Positions 40,214 to 50,100 of a stretch of DNA of 64,000 nt are shown in pieces. Location of the stretch: positions 1-64,000 of the forward strand of contig JAPHSY010000039.1 in assembly GCA_026196495.1 (NCBI GenBank). The letters are read 5' to 3'. The position numbers and the translations under genes were made by a program. The DNA comes from Magnetovibrio sp. (GTDB taxonomy: Bacteria > Pseudomonadota > Alphaproteobacteria > Rhodospirillales > Magnetovibrionaceae). Under the pieces are notes generated by a model. That model saw nothing but the letters and a program-made list of their open reading frames with translations, was not told the origin of the DNA and did no database searches. Numbering within the stretch: the stretch's first letter is position 1; the number at the start of each line of letters is the position of its first letter.

Positions 40214-41230
40214 TTAGCTCTCCATCACACCCTTGCGACCCATCAAACCACGCGGACGGACCAAGATAATAACAACAGCGATCAAGTAGATGATAATTTG
40301 ATCGATACCGGGAAGTAGTGATTTGATTTCGTTCATGGAAGAGAACGATTCCAAAATGCCGAGCAGGAAACCTGCAGCAACAGCGCCAGGCAAAGAGCCC
40401 ATACCGCCAACAACAACAACCACGAATGACAGAACCAAGAATTCCATACCCATATGGTAATCAGGGGGCAGGATTGGCGTGTACATCACACCGGCCAAAC
40501 CAGCAACCACAGCAGCCAAAGCAAACACGATCGTGAAGCGACGCTGAATGTTGATACCCAGCAATCCAACCGTATCGCGATCAGCCATACCTGCACGAAC
40601 GACCATACCGTATGTCGTGTACTGCAAGAACATGAACACGCCACCGATGATAGAAGCTGCGAACAGGAAGTAGATCAAACGCCACCATGGATAAACCAAT
40701 GCATCACTTAGCCCAAAAAATGTGCCGACAGGTGCACTGCCAGAGACAAAACCCGGGATTTCTTGCGGCATCGGATTCGCACCAAAGAAGTGCTTAACAA
40801 CTTCTTGGATCACGATTGCCAAACCGAATGTTACCAGGATCTGTTCAGCGTGGGTCCGTTTGTAGAAATGACGGATCAATCCACGTTCCATGGCGATACC
40901 AACAAGGATCATAACCGGTATGGCCATAAGTATTGATATCGGTACCGACCACTCAATGATTGTCGTGCCAAAATCTCCCCACCAGAGTTCCAAGTAAGGA
41001 ACTTCTTTATAAGCTTCAAAGAACGTGATGGAGGTATCGCGAACTTTGTTAGATATGGTGAGAAGTTTTTGCATTGATACGGCACAGAACGCACCGAGCA
41101 TGAACAAAGCACCGTGTGCAAAGTTCACGATACCGAGCGTACCGAAAGCAAGTGTCAGGCCTAGAGCAATCAGCGCATAAGCTGCGCCTTTATCCAGGCC
41201 GTTCAAAATTTGAATGAATATTGCATCCAT
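40214..41230 (-). CDS. livH: branched-chain amino acid-type ABC transporter permease LivH
   Basis: [55 protein letters not shown]; likely start MDAIFIQ. Confidence 0.93.
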   Translation of the reverse strand: MDAIFIQILNGLDKGAAYALIALGLTLAFGTLGIVNFAHGALFMLGAFCAVSMQKLLTISNKVRDTSITFFEAYKEVPYLELWWGDFGTTIIEWSVPISILMAIPVMILVGIAMERGLIRHFYKRTHAEQILVTFGLAIVIQEVVKHFFGANPMPQEIPGFVSGSAPVGTFFGLSDALVYPWWRLIYFLFAASIIGGVFMFLQYTTYGMVVRAGMADRDTVGLLGINIQRRFTIVFALAAVVAGLAGVMYTPILPPDYHMGMEFLVLSFVVVVVGGMGSLPGAVAAGFLLGILESFSSMNEIKSLLPGIDQIIIYLIAVVIILVRPRGLMGRKGVMES

Positions 41231-41333
41231 GATAACCAACCGCCTTTTCAGCGTGCATATCGCTCAACAATCAGAGTTGAGAGACTTTGTGTTTTGGGGG
41301 CAGATGAAACTCGTAGTCTTTAAAAGTTAGGCT

Positions 41334-41365
41334 GTGACACCGATTGCCGAAGCAACCGGTGTCAC
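41334..41365 (-). other. intergenic hairpin between the substrate-binding gene and livH
   Basis: GTGACACCGATTGCCGAAGCAACCGGTGTCAC: 9-bp perfect outer stem, no strong T run. Confidence 0.6.
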
Positions 41366-41382
41366 GATAGACCTAATGAAGC

Positions 41383-42708
41383 TTAGACCTCGTACGGACC
41401 AAGCTCACCACCGAAGATTTTCGGATCGTACTCAACTTGAGCACGCGGCACTTCTTGAACAACTTTCAACAAGTCGAACTGGGAAGTCGGGTTGTCGTTA
41501 CCACGCACAACCAGAACATCCTTGAAGCACTGGTGATCTTCAGCGCGGTACAAGGTTTTGCCGTTACCCATGCCATCGAACTCATGACCTTCGAGAGCTT
41601 TGATAACGCCAACTGGGTTGAAGCCACCAGAACGTTCACATGCATCAGCATACAACAGAGTTTGAACGTAGCAGGTGTGCGCAGCCATGGACGGCGGGAA
41701 GCCATACTCAGCACCGAAGGATTTAACAAACGCTTGCGAACCAGCGTCTTGAAGTGCCCAGTTCCAGTTGGTGGAACCCAGGATACCTTGGATGTTTTTG
41801 CCTGCACCTTGAGCCATCAAACGAGAGAACAGCGGAACAACGATTTCGAAGTTTTTGCCGTTAACTTGCTTGTCACGCAGACCGAACTGAACAGCCTGGG
41901 TCAAGGAATCAACCATGTTTTTACCATAGTGGTTCAGGATCAGCACGTCAGCGCCGGAGTTCAGAACCGGGGTAATGTAGGATGAGAAGTCAGAAGCTTT
42001 CAGCGGGGTGCGGACGGTGTTAACCGTTTGCCAGCCCAGAGCTTCCGTAGCGTTCTTGATGGACTCTTCTTGGGTCCAGCCCCAAGTGTAGTCAGCCGTC
42101 AAGTGATATGCACGACGATCTTTGCCGTACTCTTTTTCCAACACAGGTGCCAGAGCGGCGCCAGACATGTAAGCGTTGAAGAAGTGGCGGAAGCCATAAC
42201 GCTTTTTATCTTTACCCGTGGTGTCGTTGGAGTGGGTCAAACCAGCCATAAAGATGGTGCCCATTTCTTGGCACAGACCTTGAACAGCAACAGCCACACC
42301 AGAAGAAGAACCACCGGTAATCATCAGAACGCCGTCTTTTTCAATCATGCGTTTCGCAGAAGCACGTGCAGCGTCAGATTTGGTTTGCGTGTCACCCGTG
42401 ACGTATTCGACTTTCTTGCCCAAGATGCCGTTGCCTTTGAGGCTCAGCGGCTTCATGGTGTTCATCATACCGCCGTCGCCTTCGCCGTTGATGTGCTTAA
42501 CGGCCAATTTGTAAGCGCGAAGTTCGTCAGCACCCTCTTCGGAGTACGGACCCGTTTGCGGAACGTTGAAACCCAATTTAATAGATTTTGCGCTGCCCGG
42601 ATCGTTGCGGAATGCTTGAGCCTGGCTTGCAAAAATCGTCGGCGTAGCAATAGCGGCACCTGCAATAGCACCAGCTTTCAGAACGCCGCGGCGTGAAATA
42701 TCAGACAT
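41383..42708 (-). CDS. ABC transporter substrate-binding protein (LivK/urea-amide type) with Tat-like signal
   Basis: 441 aa; SRRGVLKAGAIAGAAIATPTIFASQAQA signal; periplasmic-binding fold, heads the liv operon. Confidence 0.9.
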   Translation of the reverse strand: MSDISRRGVLKAGAIAGAAIATPTIFASQAQAFRNDPGSAKSIKLGFNVPQTGPYSEEGADELRAYKLAVKHINGEGDGGMMNTMKPLSLKGNGILGKKVEYVTGDTQTKSDAARASAKRMIEKDGVLMITGGSSSGVAVAVQGLCQEMGTIFMAGLTHSNDTTGKDKKRYGFRHFFNAYMSGAALAPVLEKEYGKDRRAYHLTADYTWGWTQEESIKNATEALGWQTVNTVRTPLKASDFSSYITPVLNSGADVLILNHYGKNMVDSLTQAVQFGLRDKQVNGKNFEIVVPLFSRLMAQGAGKNIQGILGSTNWNWALQDAGSQAFVKSFGAEYGFPPSMAAHTCYVQTLLYADACERSGGFNPVGVIKALEGHEFDGMGNGKTLYRAEDHQCFKDVLVVRGNDNPTSQFDLLKVVQEVPRAQVEYDPKIFGGELGPYEV

Positions 42709-42966
42709 ATTGTAACTCCCTGATGGTTTACGTCACCGCCTCCGGCCCAATCCGGAGATACGGTTAGTGACATGATATTGAGGGGATAGGCCTTGGGGAG
42801 GTCCTTAACTTTTATTATTCGCCCCTGATCCCTCTGTCACTTTGACAGTGAAGAATTTTCAATAATCTAGGGGTAAAGTCGACAACATTTTGCTTTTGCA
42901 TGCTTTTTTATGTTAACTTTGAAAACAATTGTATTGTAAACTTGTTAATCTTGTAAATTTCCAAGA

Positions 42967-44595
42967 GTGTGTAAAATGGCTAAAAACATCATGTTAGGGA
43001 CACGGCTGCGCAAACTACGCAATGATCGTGGACTATCACAGGTTAAACTCGCAGATCAGCTTGGTATTTCTGCGAGTTATCTCAATTTAATTGAGCATAA
43101 CCGTCGCACCCTTACAGTTCCCTTGCTTTTGCGTCTCAGCCAAATTCTTGAGGTGGATCCACAGGTTTTCTATCCCCAGCAAGAGAACTTGCTCAGCGCT
43201 GAGATTACCGAGACCCTACAAGATCCCATGTTTGAGGATTTACAGCTCAGCAATGCCGACGTTGGCACCATGGTCGCAGACGCCCCAGAACTCTGCCAAG
43301 CGGTGATCAAAGCTTATGGAGCTTACCGTAAATCCCATGAAGATTTGCAAATGGTATCTGAACGTTTGGCCCAAGATCCAGTGATCTCCAACGCCGGATA
43401 TCGCCTGCGGATGCTGCTCACATCAATCTTATCATTTTCCGAAATCCTCCACGATACGGACGATCTCAGTGAAAATGAACGCCAAGACTTTTCTAAGATT
43501 GTGATGAACGAATCGGAAAATCTATCCGAGGCCGTTACTGACATGTTGGGGCTGATCACGGGTGATGGTTTGATGGATGTGGCCGAAGGCCTATCACCCA
43601 CGGAAGCGGTGACAGACTTTATGCAGTCTAACAACAACTACTTTCCCGAAATCGAAGACGCCGCAACAGAAATGCGTCGCGAAGCTGGATTGGAAAGTGC
43701 TGCCCCACATATGCGCCTAACTGGATATTTGTTGGAAAAACACGGTGTTACCATTGAAACGGCACCGCCCAACATCCACAGCACGGCCGCCACCGTTTAT
43801 GATGAAGACCGTCGCCAACTGGTGGTTTCGCGTGCACTACCGCAAGAAAGCCTCAACTTTCACCTCGCTCTATTTGCCGGGAAAATGTCTTATGGGCCGT
43901 TGTTAAACAAGCTCACCGATGTTCCAGAATTGCCCAACCAAGCTGCCCGTGCGCGTGGCATCGCCGCTTTGGCCAACCATTTCGCTGGGGCCTGCATGTT
44001 GCCCTATGACGACTTTTTAGCTGCGGCAACCGATACCCGTTACGATATTGATCAGCTAAGCCAGCAATTCTCATCCAGTTTTGAGCAAACCTGTCACCGC
44101 CTAACCACCCTCCGCAATCCCAACAAACCGGGAATTCCCCTGCACTTGATCCGGGTTGATGTGGCTGGCAACATTTCCAAGCGTTTCAGCGCCTCGGGCT
44201 TGCGTATCCCCAAATACGGCAGTGCATGCCCGCGCTGGGCGGTACACCAGGCCTTCATGACGCCAGGCCTTATCCGAGCACAGCTAGATCGCATGCCCGA
44301 CGGCACACGGTATTTCAATGTCGCACGCACCGTCAGCAAGCCGTTGCTGGCCTACGGCATGCCGCAAAGTCATTATGCGGTGTGTATCGGCTGTGAAGTC
44401 AGTGATGCCCGGCGCATGATCTATTCCGATGGTATCGACATTGATCATGCCAACACACCACTCCCCGTGGGGGTCGCATGTCGTTTATGCGAACGCCTCG
44501 ATTGTGCCCAACGCGCAGCCCCCCCACCACCACAAGCAACAACCAGCCCAAGTTTGCGTGGTCAAAATATTTCACCCGGTATTGGCGACATTTAG
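42967..44595 (+). CDS. XRE-family regulator with ImmA/IrrE-like and DUF2083-type C-terminus (short-chain fatty-acyl regulator-like)
   Basis: N-terminal LRKLRNDRGLSQVKLADQLGISASYLNLIEHNRR; C-terminal SACPRWAVHQAF, CIGCEVSDARRMIYSDGIDID, CRLCERLDCAQRA. Confidence 0.88.
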   Translation: MCKMAKNIMLGTRLRKLRNDRGLSQVKLADQLGISASYLNLIEHNRRTLTVPLLLRLSQILEVDPQVFYPQQENLLSAEITETLQDPMFEDLQLSNADVGTMVADAPELCQAVIKAYGAYRKSHEDLQMVSERLAQDPVISNAGYRLRMLLTSILSFSEILHDTDDLSENERQDFSKIVMNESENLSEAVTDMLGLITGDGLMDVAEGLSPTEAVTDFMQSNNNYFPEIEDAATEMRREAGLESAAPHMRLTGYLLEKHGVTIETAPPNIHSTAATVYDEDRRQLVVSRALPQESLNFHLALFAGKMSYGPLLNKLTDVPELPNQAARARGIAALANHFAGACMLPYDDFLAAATDTRYDIDQLSQQFSSSFEQTCHRLTTLRNPNKPGIPLHLIRVDVAGNISKRFSASGLRIPKYGSACPRWAVHQAFMTPGLIRAQLDRMPDGTRYFNVARTVSKPLLAYGMPQSHYAVCIGCEVSDARRMIYSDGIDIDHANTPLPVGVACRLCERLDCAQRAAPPPPQATTSPSLRGQNISPGIGDI

Positions 44596-44600
44596 ATGAA

Positions 44601-45725
44601 TTAGAGCTGATTGTCTTCCAAGCTTAAACACGCAGTCATAGCTTGCCCAAAGCTCAAACCCGCATCACCGGGGGATAGCTTTTCGGGTACCAACACTGTC
44701 ATACCTTCATTGGTCAGGTTTTCAACCAAAGCCCCCGTAACCACACGGTTGAAGAAACAGCCACCCCCAAAGCCAACAGTGCCCAGGCCTGAGCGTTCGC
44801 GTGCAATCAGCACCCAATCCGTCAAAGCCTTGGCCAAGGTCCCATGAAATAGATTAGCCCCAGCTACGGTTTCCATCCCCACCAGCTCCACCAACAACGG
44901 CTGCACATCCAACTGTCCATCAGGCTCGACACTCCAGCCACCTTCGAACACCTGGGGGGCTGTAGCCAGTGCTTCCAAGGCCATGGGCGCTTGCCCTTCG
45001 AACTCTGCCACTTCGTGCACTCCCAACAGCCCACAGGCAGCATCGAACAAACGCCCACAACTTGACGTCACCGGACTATTCAGTTCGCGGGTCATCATTT
45101 CATCAAGCATTGCAGCATGGGGATGATGGGCAAAACGTTCTGCAATTTCAGCACCACGCCCCGACACATGCAAAGCCGCCGCACCCATACGCCAAGGTTC
45201 ACGCGCTGCGATATCACCACCCGGTTGCGCCAAACGTGATAGGTGTCCAAAACGGTCATAGGCATGACCATCCACCATCAACAGTTCCCCGCCCCAAGAT
45301 TCATCCCCGGGACCTAAGCCAAAACCATCCAACGCCAAGCCCAGCAAGGGCCCCTTATGGCCATGTTCACCAGCAACGGAAACAATGTGGGCATGGTGGT
45401 GTTGTACCGCCAAAGTTAGACGGCCCAGATTTTCAGCAAATTGAGTGGAATGGAAATCACGATGTAAATCATGGGCAACAGCATCAAGCTCTGCGGCTCC
45501 ACCAACACGTTCCAACATCGCGCTTAGAAGTTGCTCATAAAGCTCTACAGCTTCCAGGGTTTCCATATCCCCCGCCGTTTTGGTGACATAAGCTTTATCA
45601 CCAAGGATCAAACACAAGCTGGCTTTGAGGTGCGCGCCCATACCCAACACGGTGGGATACGTACGATCTAAATCCAAGACCACGTCAAGAACATCATCAA
45701 CAGCAAGTGACATCTCAGACATCAT
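44601..45725 (-). CDS. stand-alone HypF C-terminal (Kae1-like) domain protein
   Basis: 374 aa; VLGMGAHLKASLCLILGDKAYVT, LAVQHHHAHIVSVAGEHG, VGFGGGCFFNRV; acylphosphatase, Zn-finger and YrdC parts of HypF are absent. Confidence 0.85.
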   Translation of the reverse strand: MMSEMSLAVDDVLDVVLDLDRTYPTVLGMGAHLKASLCLILGDKAYVTKTAGDMETLEAVELYEQLLSAMLERVGGAAELDAVAHDLHRDFHSTQFAENLGRLTLAVQHHHAHIVSVAGEHGHKGPLLGLALDGFGLGPGDESWGGELLMVDGHAYDRFGHLSRLAQPGGDIAAREPWRMGAAALHVSGRGAEIAERFAHHPHAAMLDEMMTRELNSPVTSSCGRLFDAACGLLGVHEVAEFEGQAPMALEALATAPQVFEGGWSVEPDGQLDVQPLLVELVGMETVAGANLFHGTLAKALTDWVLIARERSGLGTVGFGGGCFFNRVVTGALVENLTNEGMTVLVPEKLSPGDAGLSFGQAMTACLSLEDNQL

Positions 45726-46758
45726 TAATCACCAAATCACATTTGACACAGGGGTCCACCGCCAAAACGTGTAGCTCCGCCGCACGTTGCAGGCTCTCCT
45801 TATCAGATACGGCTACATCTCGCAGACCTATCGCGACAACACCGTTTGCCTCAAAATTCAAATCAGTAGGTGCTGATATTTCGTATGCGGCAACCAATCC
45901 ATCTTTAATCTCAACCTTGTGCGTGAGCGCACCACGGGCCGTTTCCACCGTTGCTTCACCAGTACCATCGATATTAAATGCCGCCGCCGATGGTGAACAT
46001 GGTCCCAGATGATCCAGATGGGCCATTTGGGATTTGGGCAAATCTTCTAGATCAACCAGACGTGCCATCAAACGCGCCCGCAAACCCGCACCATAAGTTT
46101 CACGAGCCTGAACAACATCAGCCGCATACCAATGACGTGTCAGCGCCCCAAGTTCGGGGTCTACTTTGGAACCTAAAGCACCAAAACCATTAAGTTCAAA
46201 TTCATCCAAAGCCGCCAGCAACTGATCTGCAAGACCATCTTGGTATAAGCCCGAGTTGATAACATCTTGCAAATTCAAAAGATGCTCACCCACCCCCGCA
46301 ACATCCGGGGTTAGGCCTGCACCACCCACTTGCTTCCAGTTTGCACCACCAAATAATGCCTCCTCAATAAGGGACTGAACATTCAGCGCGGCCCTGGTCA
46401 TTTCAATGTCAGGTTTTAAGCCCAGTAGTTGAGGCCAATCCATAGCAACGCGCATGACCGTCTGGCTCAACATTTCCGCTTCACGCAAAATATCACGTGA
46501 CACTTGTTCACTTTTTGAAGCCTTACCTCCCAACGCCCGTTCAATAGCACCCAGAGCAGCCATACTTTGGGCCGTGGAACAGAGCGAAAAAATCAGCCCC
46601 AAAATTCGCACCGTTTCATGTGCCGATCGACCTGCAAATATTTTCGTGACGCCTTGAGGTCGCGTACTTTCGATATTGACCGAAGCAACATGACCGTTCT
46701 TCACACCCAAACACAGATGAATACGTCCGGCAAAATCAGGGCTGATAGAGGTATTCAC
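45715..46758 (-). CDS. HupK-like (hydrogenase large-subunit-related) protein
   Basis: 347 aa; FSLCSTAQSMAALGAIERALG, RHWYAADVVQARETYGAGLRARLMARLVDL, C-terminal VDPCVKC; overlaps the HypF-like gene. Confidence 0.75.
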   Translation of the reverse strand: MNTSISPDFAGRIHLCLGVKNGHVASVNIESTRPQGVTKIFAGRSAHETVRILGLIFSLCSTAQSMAALGAIERALGGKASKSEQVSRDILREAEMLSQTVMRVAMDWPQLLGLKPDIEMTRAALNVQSLIEEALFGGANWKQVGGAGLTPDVAGVGEHLLNLQDVINSGLYQDGLADQLLAALDEFELNGFGALGSKVDPELGALTRHWYAADVVQARETYGAGLRARLMARLVDLEDLPKSQMAHLDHLGPCSPSAAAFNIDGTGEATVETARGALTHKVEIKDGLVAAYEISAPTDLNFEANGVVAIGLRDVAVSDKESLQRAAELHVLAVDPCVKCDLVINDV

Positions 46759-46842
46759 GGATGGGCTCCCACATGGAGTTAATCGGGGGGTTAATGGGAA
46801 ATACTGTTTCGCAGTTTTGTTTTCTCAGCTTAACAAAGCAAT

Positions 46843-47571
46843 TCAAATGACCTCAATCAATTTGTCGGGGTGATCCGTAAAGACCGCTTCGACACCCCAA
46901 GACCACAACTGCTGTGCACGGCGAACATCGTTCACCGTATAAACCCGCAAAGTCTTGCCCGCATTTACAATCTCATCCACCACCGCCTGAGTTACAAAAG
47001 CATCCCAGCAATGCATGGCCTGGGCACCGAAAGGAGCCATACGTCGCACCCAATCTGGGGGAATAGCTTCGGTTAAATAGGCTAACTCGACTTCCGGTGC
47101 CTTTACCTGAAACATCGCCAGTGCCCGTTCATTAAATGAAGACACCACCAAGGAAACATCGATACCGTTTAGTGCCGAGACGATCGCATCAACAGTTTGC
47201 TGCTCCAAACCCAAAGTCGGTTTGATTTCCAGGTTGAGGGCCAAACTGTGGTGTTTAGAAAATTCCAAGACCTCTTCCAAGTGTGGAATTTTAACATCAT
47301 CATATTTGGAGCCAAACCAACTCCCCGCATCTAAGGCCTGCAATTCTTGCCAGGTCTTCAAAACCACTGGACCAATGCCATTGGTGGTGCGGTCCAATGT
47401 TTCATCGTGAATAACAATGGGAACACCATCTGCACTCATGGTGACATCAAATTCTATGGCTTTTGCCCCCACCTCAACAGCGCGCAAAAATGCAGGCATT
47501 GTGTTTTCAGGCGCTTGAGCCGAAGCGCCGCGGTGAGCAATCAATTTGGGGAATCGATTTGTCATGCACAA
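46843..47571 (-). CDS. glycerophosphodiester phosphodiesterase
   Basis: AHRGASAQAPENTMPAFLRAVEVGAKAIEFDVTMSADGVPIVIHDETLDRTTNG. Confidence 0.95.
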   Translation of the reverse strand: MCMTNRFPKLIAHRGASAQAPENTMPAFLRAVEVGAKAIEFDVTMSADGVPIVIHDETLDRTTNGIGPVVLKTWQELQALDAGSWFGSKYDDVKIPHLEEVLEFSKHHSLALNLEIKPTLGLEQQTVDAIVSALNGIDVSLVVSSFNERALAMFQVKAPEVELAYLTEAIPPDWVRRMAPFGAQAMHCWDAFVTQAVVDEIVNAGKTLRVYTVNDVRRAQQLWSWGVEAVFTDHPDKLIEVI

Positions 47572-47753
47572 ATCTTAGCACAAGCTCATGTTCATCTGGC
47601 ATAACACATGATATAGTCGCACAACCATAGGGACGCATATAGAACAAACAATCAACAAATAGGACATGCTAACGTACTCAATAATGCAGCATAAATTTGG
47701 CATTATTTTTCAAATTCAATTCTGTCTTTCATAAAAAGCATAGGAGAAATTGG

Positions 47754-48380
47754 ATGTTACCGAAAATTGCAAACAAACTCACAAGACATCACACGCCTTA
47801 TGACCTGCGAGCCGTAAATTTCCTGATTATTGACGACAATCCACATATGAGGTTTTTGGTTCGGCAGCTTCTTCACGTATTCGGTGTTCGCAATATCAGA
47901 GAAGCCGATGACGGAGCCCATGCACTGAAAATCCAAAAAATATTTCATCCCGATATTGCCATTTGCGACTGGTACATGTCGCCCTTAAACGGCATTGAAT
48001 TCACACGCATAATCAGAACATCTTCGGATATACGCAATCCATACTTACCCATTATCATGTTAACGGGATACACGGAACTTCATTTGGTTGAACAAGCCCG
48101 TGATGCTGGCATCGATGAATTTTTATCCAAGCCCATATCTGCTCACATGCTTTATGACCGTATCCTATCAATCATCGAAAAACGCAGACCGTTCATCAAA
48201 ACGGCCACCTATCATGGTCCAGACAGACGTCGTCACCATGATGAAACACCCTACAATGGGGTCGAACGACGCCTCAATAGCATGACCTCGACACATGAGG
48301 CTGTGCCTACAAACGATTTATTTGGCAATGTCGCCCTGTCGGCACAGAGCCATATAAATAGAAGACCATCACTTACATAA
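47754..48380 (+). CDS. CheY-like receiver protein with GPDRRR tail (copy 1)
   Basis: FLIIDDNPHMRFLVRQLLHVFGVRNIREADDG...DWYMSPLNGIEF...MLTGYTELHLVEQARDAGIDEFLSKPIS; likely start MLPKIANKL. Confidence 0.88.
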   Translation: MLPKIANKLTRHHTPYDLRAVNFLIIDDNPHMRFLVRQLLHVFGVRNIREADDGAHALKIQKIFHPDIAICDWYMSPLNGIEFTRIIRTSSDIRNPYLPIIMLTGYTELHLVEQARDAGIDEFLSKPISAHMLYDRILSIIEKRRPFIKTATYHGPDRRRHHDETPYNGVERRLNSMTSTHEAVPTNDLFGNVALSAQSHINRRPSLT

Positions 48381-48568
48381 GCCATATGAGTTATGCAGGT
48401 AATTCAATTCACGAATTGCTCAAAAACGTGTTGTTAAGCACACTGCCAATGTGGACGTGGGGTCTACAGGGCAATCCCCAAACATAAAAACAGTAAGAAA
48501 CCACATTGGATTGTGTGAGATTTCCACGAATTTTGCGCGATCTTCAGGTTGCTTAACGGAGGGGTTCG

Positions 48569-49156
48569 ATGACATCCAGTACAGCAGGTCAACTCACTGC
48601 CTATGATCTTCGCGAACTCAGCGTACTGATAATTGATGACAATCAACACATGCGCTATCTGGTGCGCCAACTCCTTTTTGCTTTTGGCATTAAAAAAACG
48701 TTTGAGGCCGAAGATGGGGCAACGGCACTCCAAGCCTTGCAAAATTTTGAGGCCGACTTAGCAATTTGTGATTGGCACATGGCACCCTTAGATGGCATTG
48801 AATTCACACGCATGACCCGCAGGTCCGACGACACTGCAAATCCTTTTCTGCCCATCATTATGTTAACGGGACATACAGAGCTTCATCGTGTGGAAGAAGC
48901 ACGTGATGCTGGCGTTGATGAATTTCTCTCTAAGCCAATTTCCGCATCAAAACTCTATAGCCGCATTGTCAAAATCATTGAAAAACGCAGGCCATTTGTA
49001 CGCTCTCCCATATATTTAGGCCCCGATAGGCGTCGCCGCAGCCACAATCCCGCATTTCGGGGTGAAGAACGTCGCCAAGACATGCTAGATGATGAAGGCC
49101 CTGCCCCTGGGAACCTCTTTGCCAAAACTGTGATGCCATCACATCACGCACCTTAA
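48569..49156 (+). CDS. CheY-like receiver protein with GPDRRR tail (copy 2)
   Basis: VLIIDDNQHMRYLVRQLLFAFGIKKTFEAEDG...DWHMAPLDGIEF...MLTGHTELHRVEEARDAGVDEFLSKPISASKLYSRI; paralog of the previous gene. Confidence 0.92.
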   Translation: MTSSTAGQLTAYDLRELSVLIIDDNQHMRYLVRQLLFAFGIKKTFEAEDGATALQALQNFEADLAICDWHMAPLDGIEFTRMTRRSDDTANPFLPIIMLTGHTELHRVEEARDAGVDEFLSKPISASKLYSRIVKIIEKRRPFVRSPIYLGPDRRRRSHNPAFRGEERRQDMLDDEGPAPGNLFAKTVMPSHHAP

Positions 49157-49231
49157 ACATCAGCCAAACACAAAAACCGCCCCAATTGGAACGGCTGACA
49201 AACTAAGTATTTCTTTGAAAAAGCCAGAAAA

Positions 49232-49318
49232 TGGTGCCCCCAGCCGGAATCGAACCGGCACTCCCTTGCGGGAACTGGATTTTGAATCCAGCGCGTCTAC
49301 CAGTTCCGCCACAGGGGC
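49232..49318 (-). tRNA. tRNA-Leu (anticodon CAA), CCA encoded
   Basis: Reverse strand GCCCCTGTGGCGGAACTGGTAGACGCGCTGGATTCAAAATCCAGTTCCCGCAAGGGAGTGCCGGTTCGATTCCGGCTGGGGGCACCA; anticodon loop TTCAAAA, long variable arm, T-arm GGTTCGATTCC. Confidence 0.97.
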
Positions 49319-49509
49319 ACTGTGTCTTCTGGTGAACGGGGGCCATCATACTCACCGATTGCACAGCGTCAACCGGGAACTGTGACTATTTTTCAAACCT
49401 TAATAATGCCCTATTTCCAAGGCAAAAACCCACGATTGCTCAAAGTGCATAGGGCTGCTATGACCATGGCCCAATAGAATATTGCTTTGGATACGGGGAG
49501 CCCCCTGCC

Positions 49510-50091
49510 TTGCTGCGCAGCGCCTACGACTGGACCATGAAATTTGCGAGCCACGAACACGCACTGTGGGCGTTGTTTTTCGTGGCCTTTATTGAAAGTT
49601 CCGTGTTCCCCATTCCACCTGACATCTTGCTGATTCCTATGATTTTGGCATGCCGGGAAAAAGCGTGGAAAATTGCGGCTGTTTGCACCTTGGGTTCGGT
49701 TCTGGGTGGATTGGCTGGTTATGGTATTGGCTTTTACCTATTTGAACAGTTTGGCCGTCCTATTTTTGAATTCTACGGTAAACTCGACAAATTCGAGGAC
49801 TTCCAGGCCATGTACAATGAATGGGGGGCCTGGGTCGTGGCCATGGCGGGGCTGACACCGTTCCCCTACAAAGTCATCACCATTGCCAGTGGCGTAACGG
49901 CATTAAACATTGGCACCTTTGTCATAGCCTCTATCTTATCACGTGGTGCGCGCTTCTTTATAGAAGCCTGGCTTTTGTGGTATTTCGGCGATCCTATTCG
50001 TGAATTTATTGAAAAATATCTTGGTATCCTCATCACCGGAGGCTTCGTTGTGCTGTTCGGTGGTTTTGTCGCAGTCAAGTTCTTGATGTAG
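49510..50091 (+). CDS. YqaA/DedA (SNARE-associated, VTT) family membrane protein
   Basis: 193 aa; FFVAFIESSVFPIPPDILLIPMILA...GSVLGGLAGYGIGFYLFEQFG...AGLTPFPYKVITIASG. Confidence 0.92.
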   Translation: MLRSAYDWTMKFASHEHALWALFFVAFIESSVFPIPPDILLIPMILACREKAWKIAAVCTLGSVLGGLAGYGIGFYLFEQFGRPIFEFYGKLDKFEDFQAMYNEWGAWVVAMAGLTPFPYKVITIASGVTALNIGTFVIASILSRGARFFIEAWLLWYFGDPIREFIEKYLGILITGGFVVLFGGFVAVKFLM

Positions 50092-50100
50092 GTTCAACCC

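Noticed and set aside
44601-46758. Complete NiFe-hydrogenase locus
   Set aside because: Only accessory-like proteins are present; the HupK-like protein lacks the full N-terminal CxxC and the C-terminal CxxCxxH, so it is not a catalytic large subunit.
47600-49232. Integrative element inserted at the tRNA-Leu 3' end
   Set aside because: No integrase and no direct repeat of the tRNA 3' end were noticed; the adjacent genes are receiver-domain paralogs.
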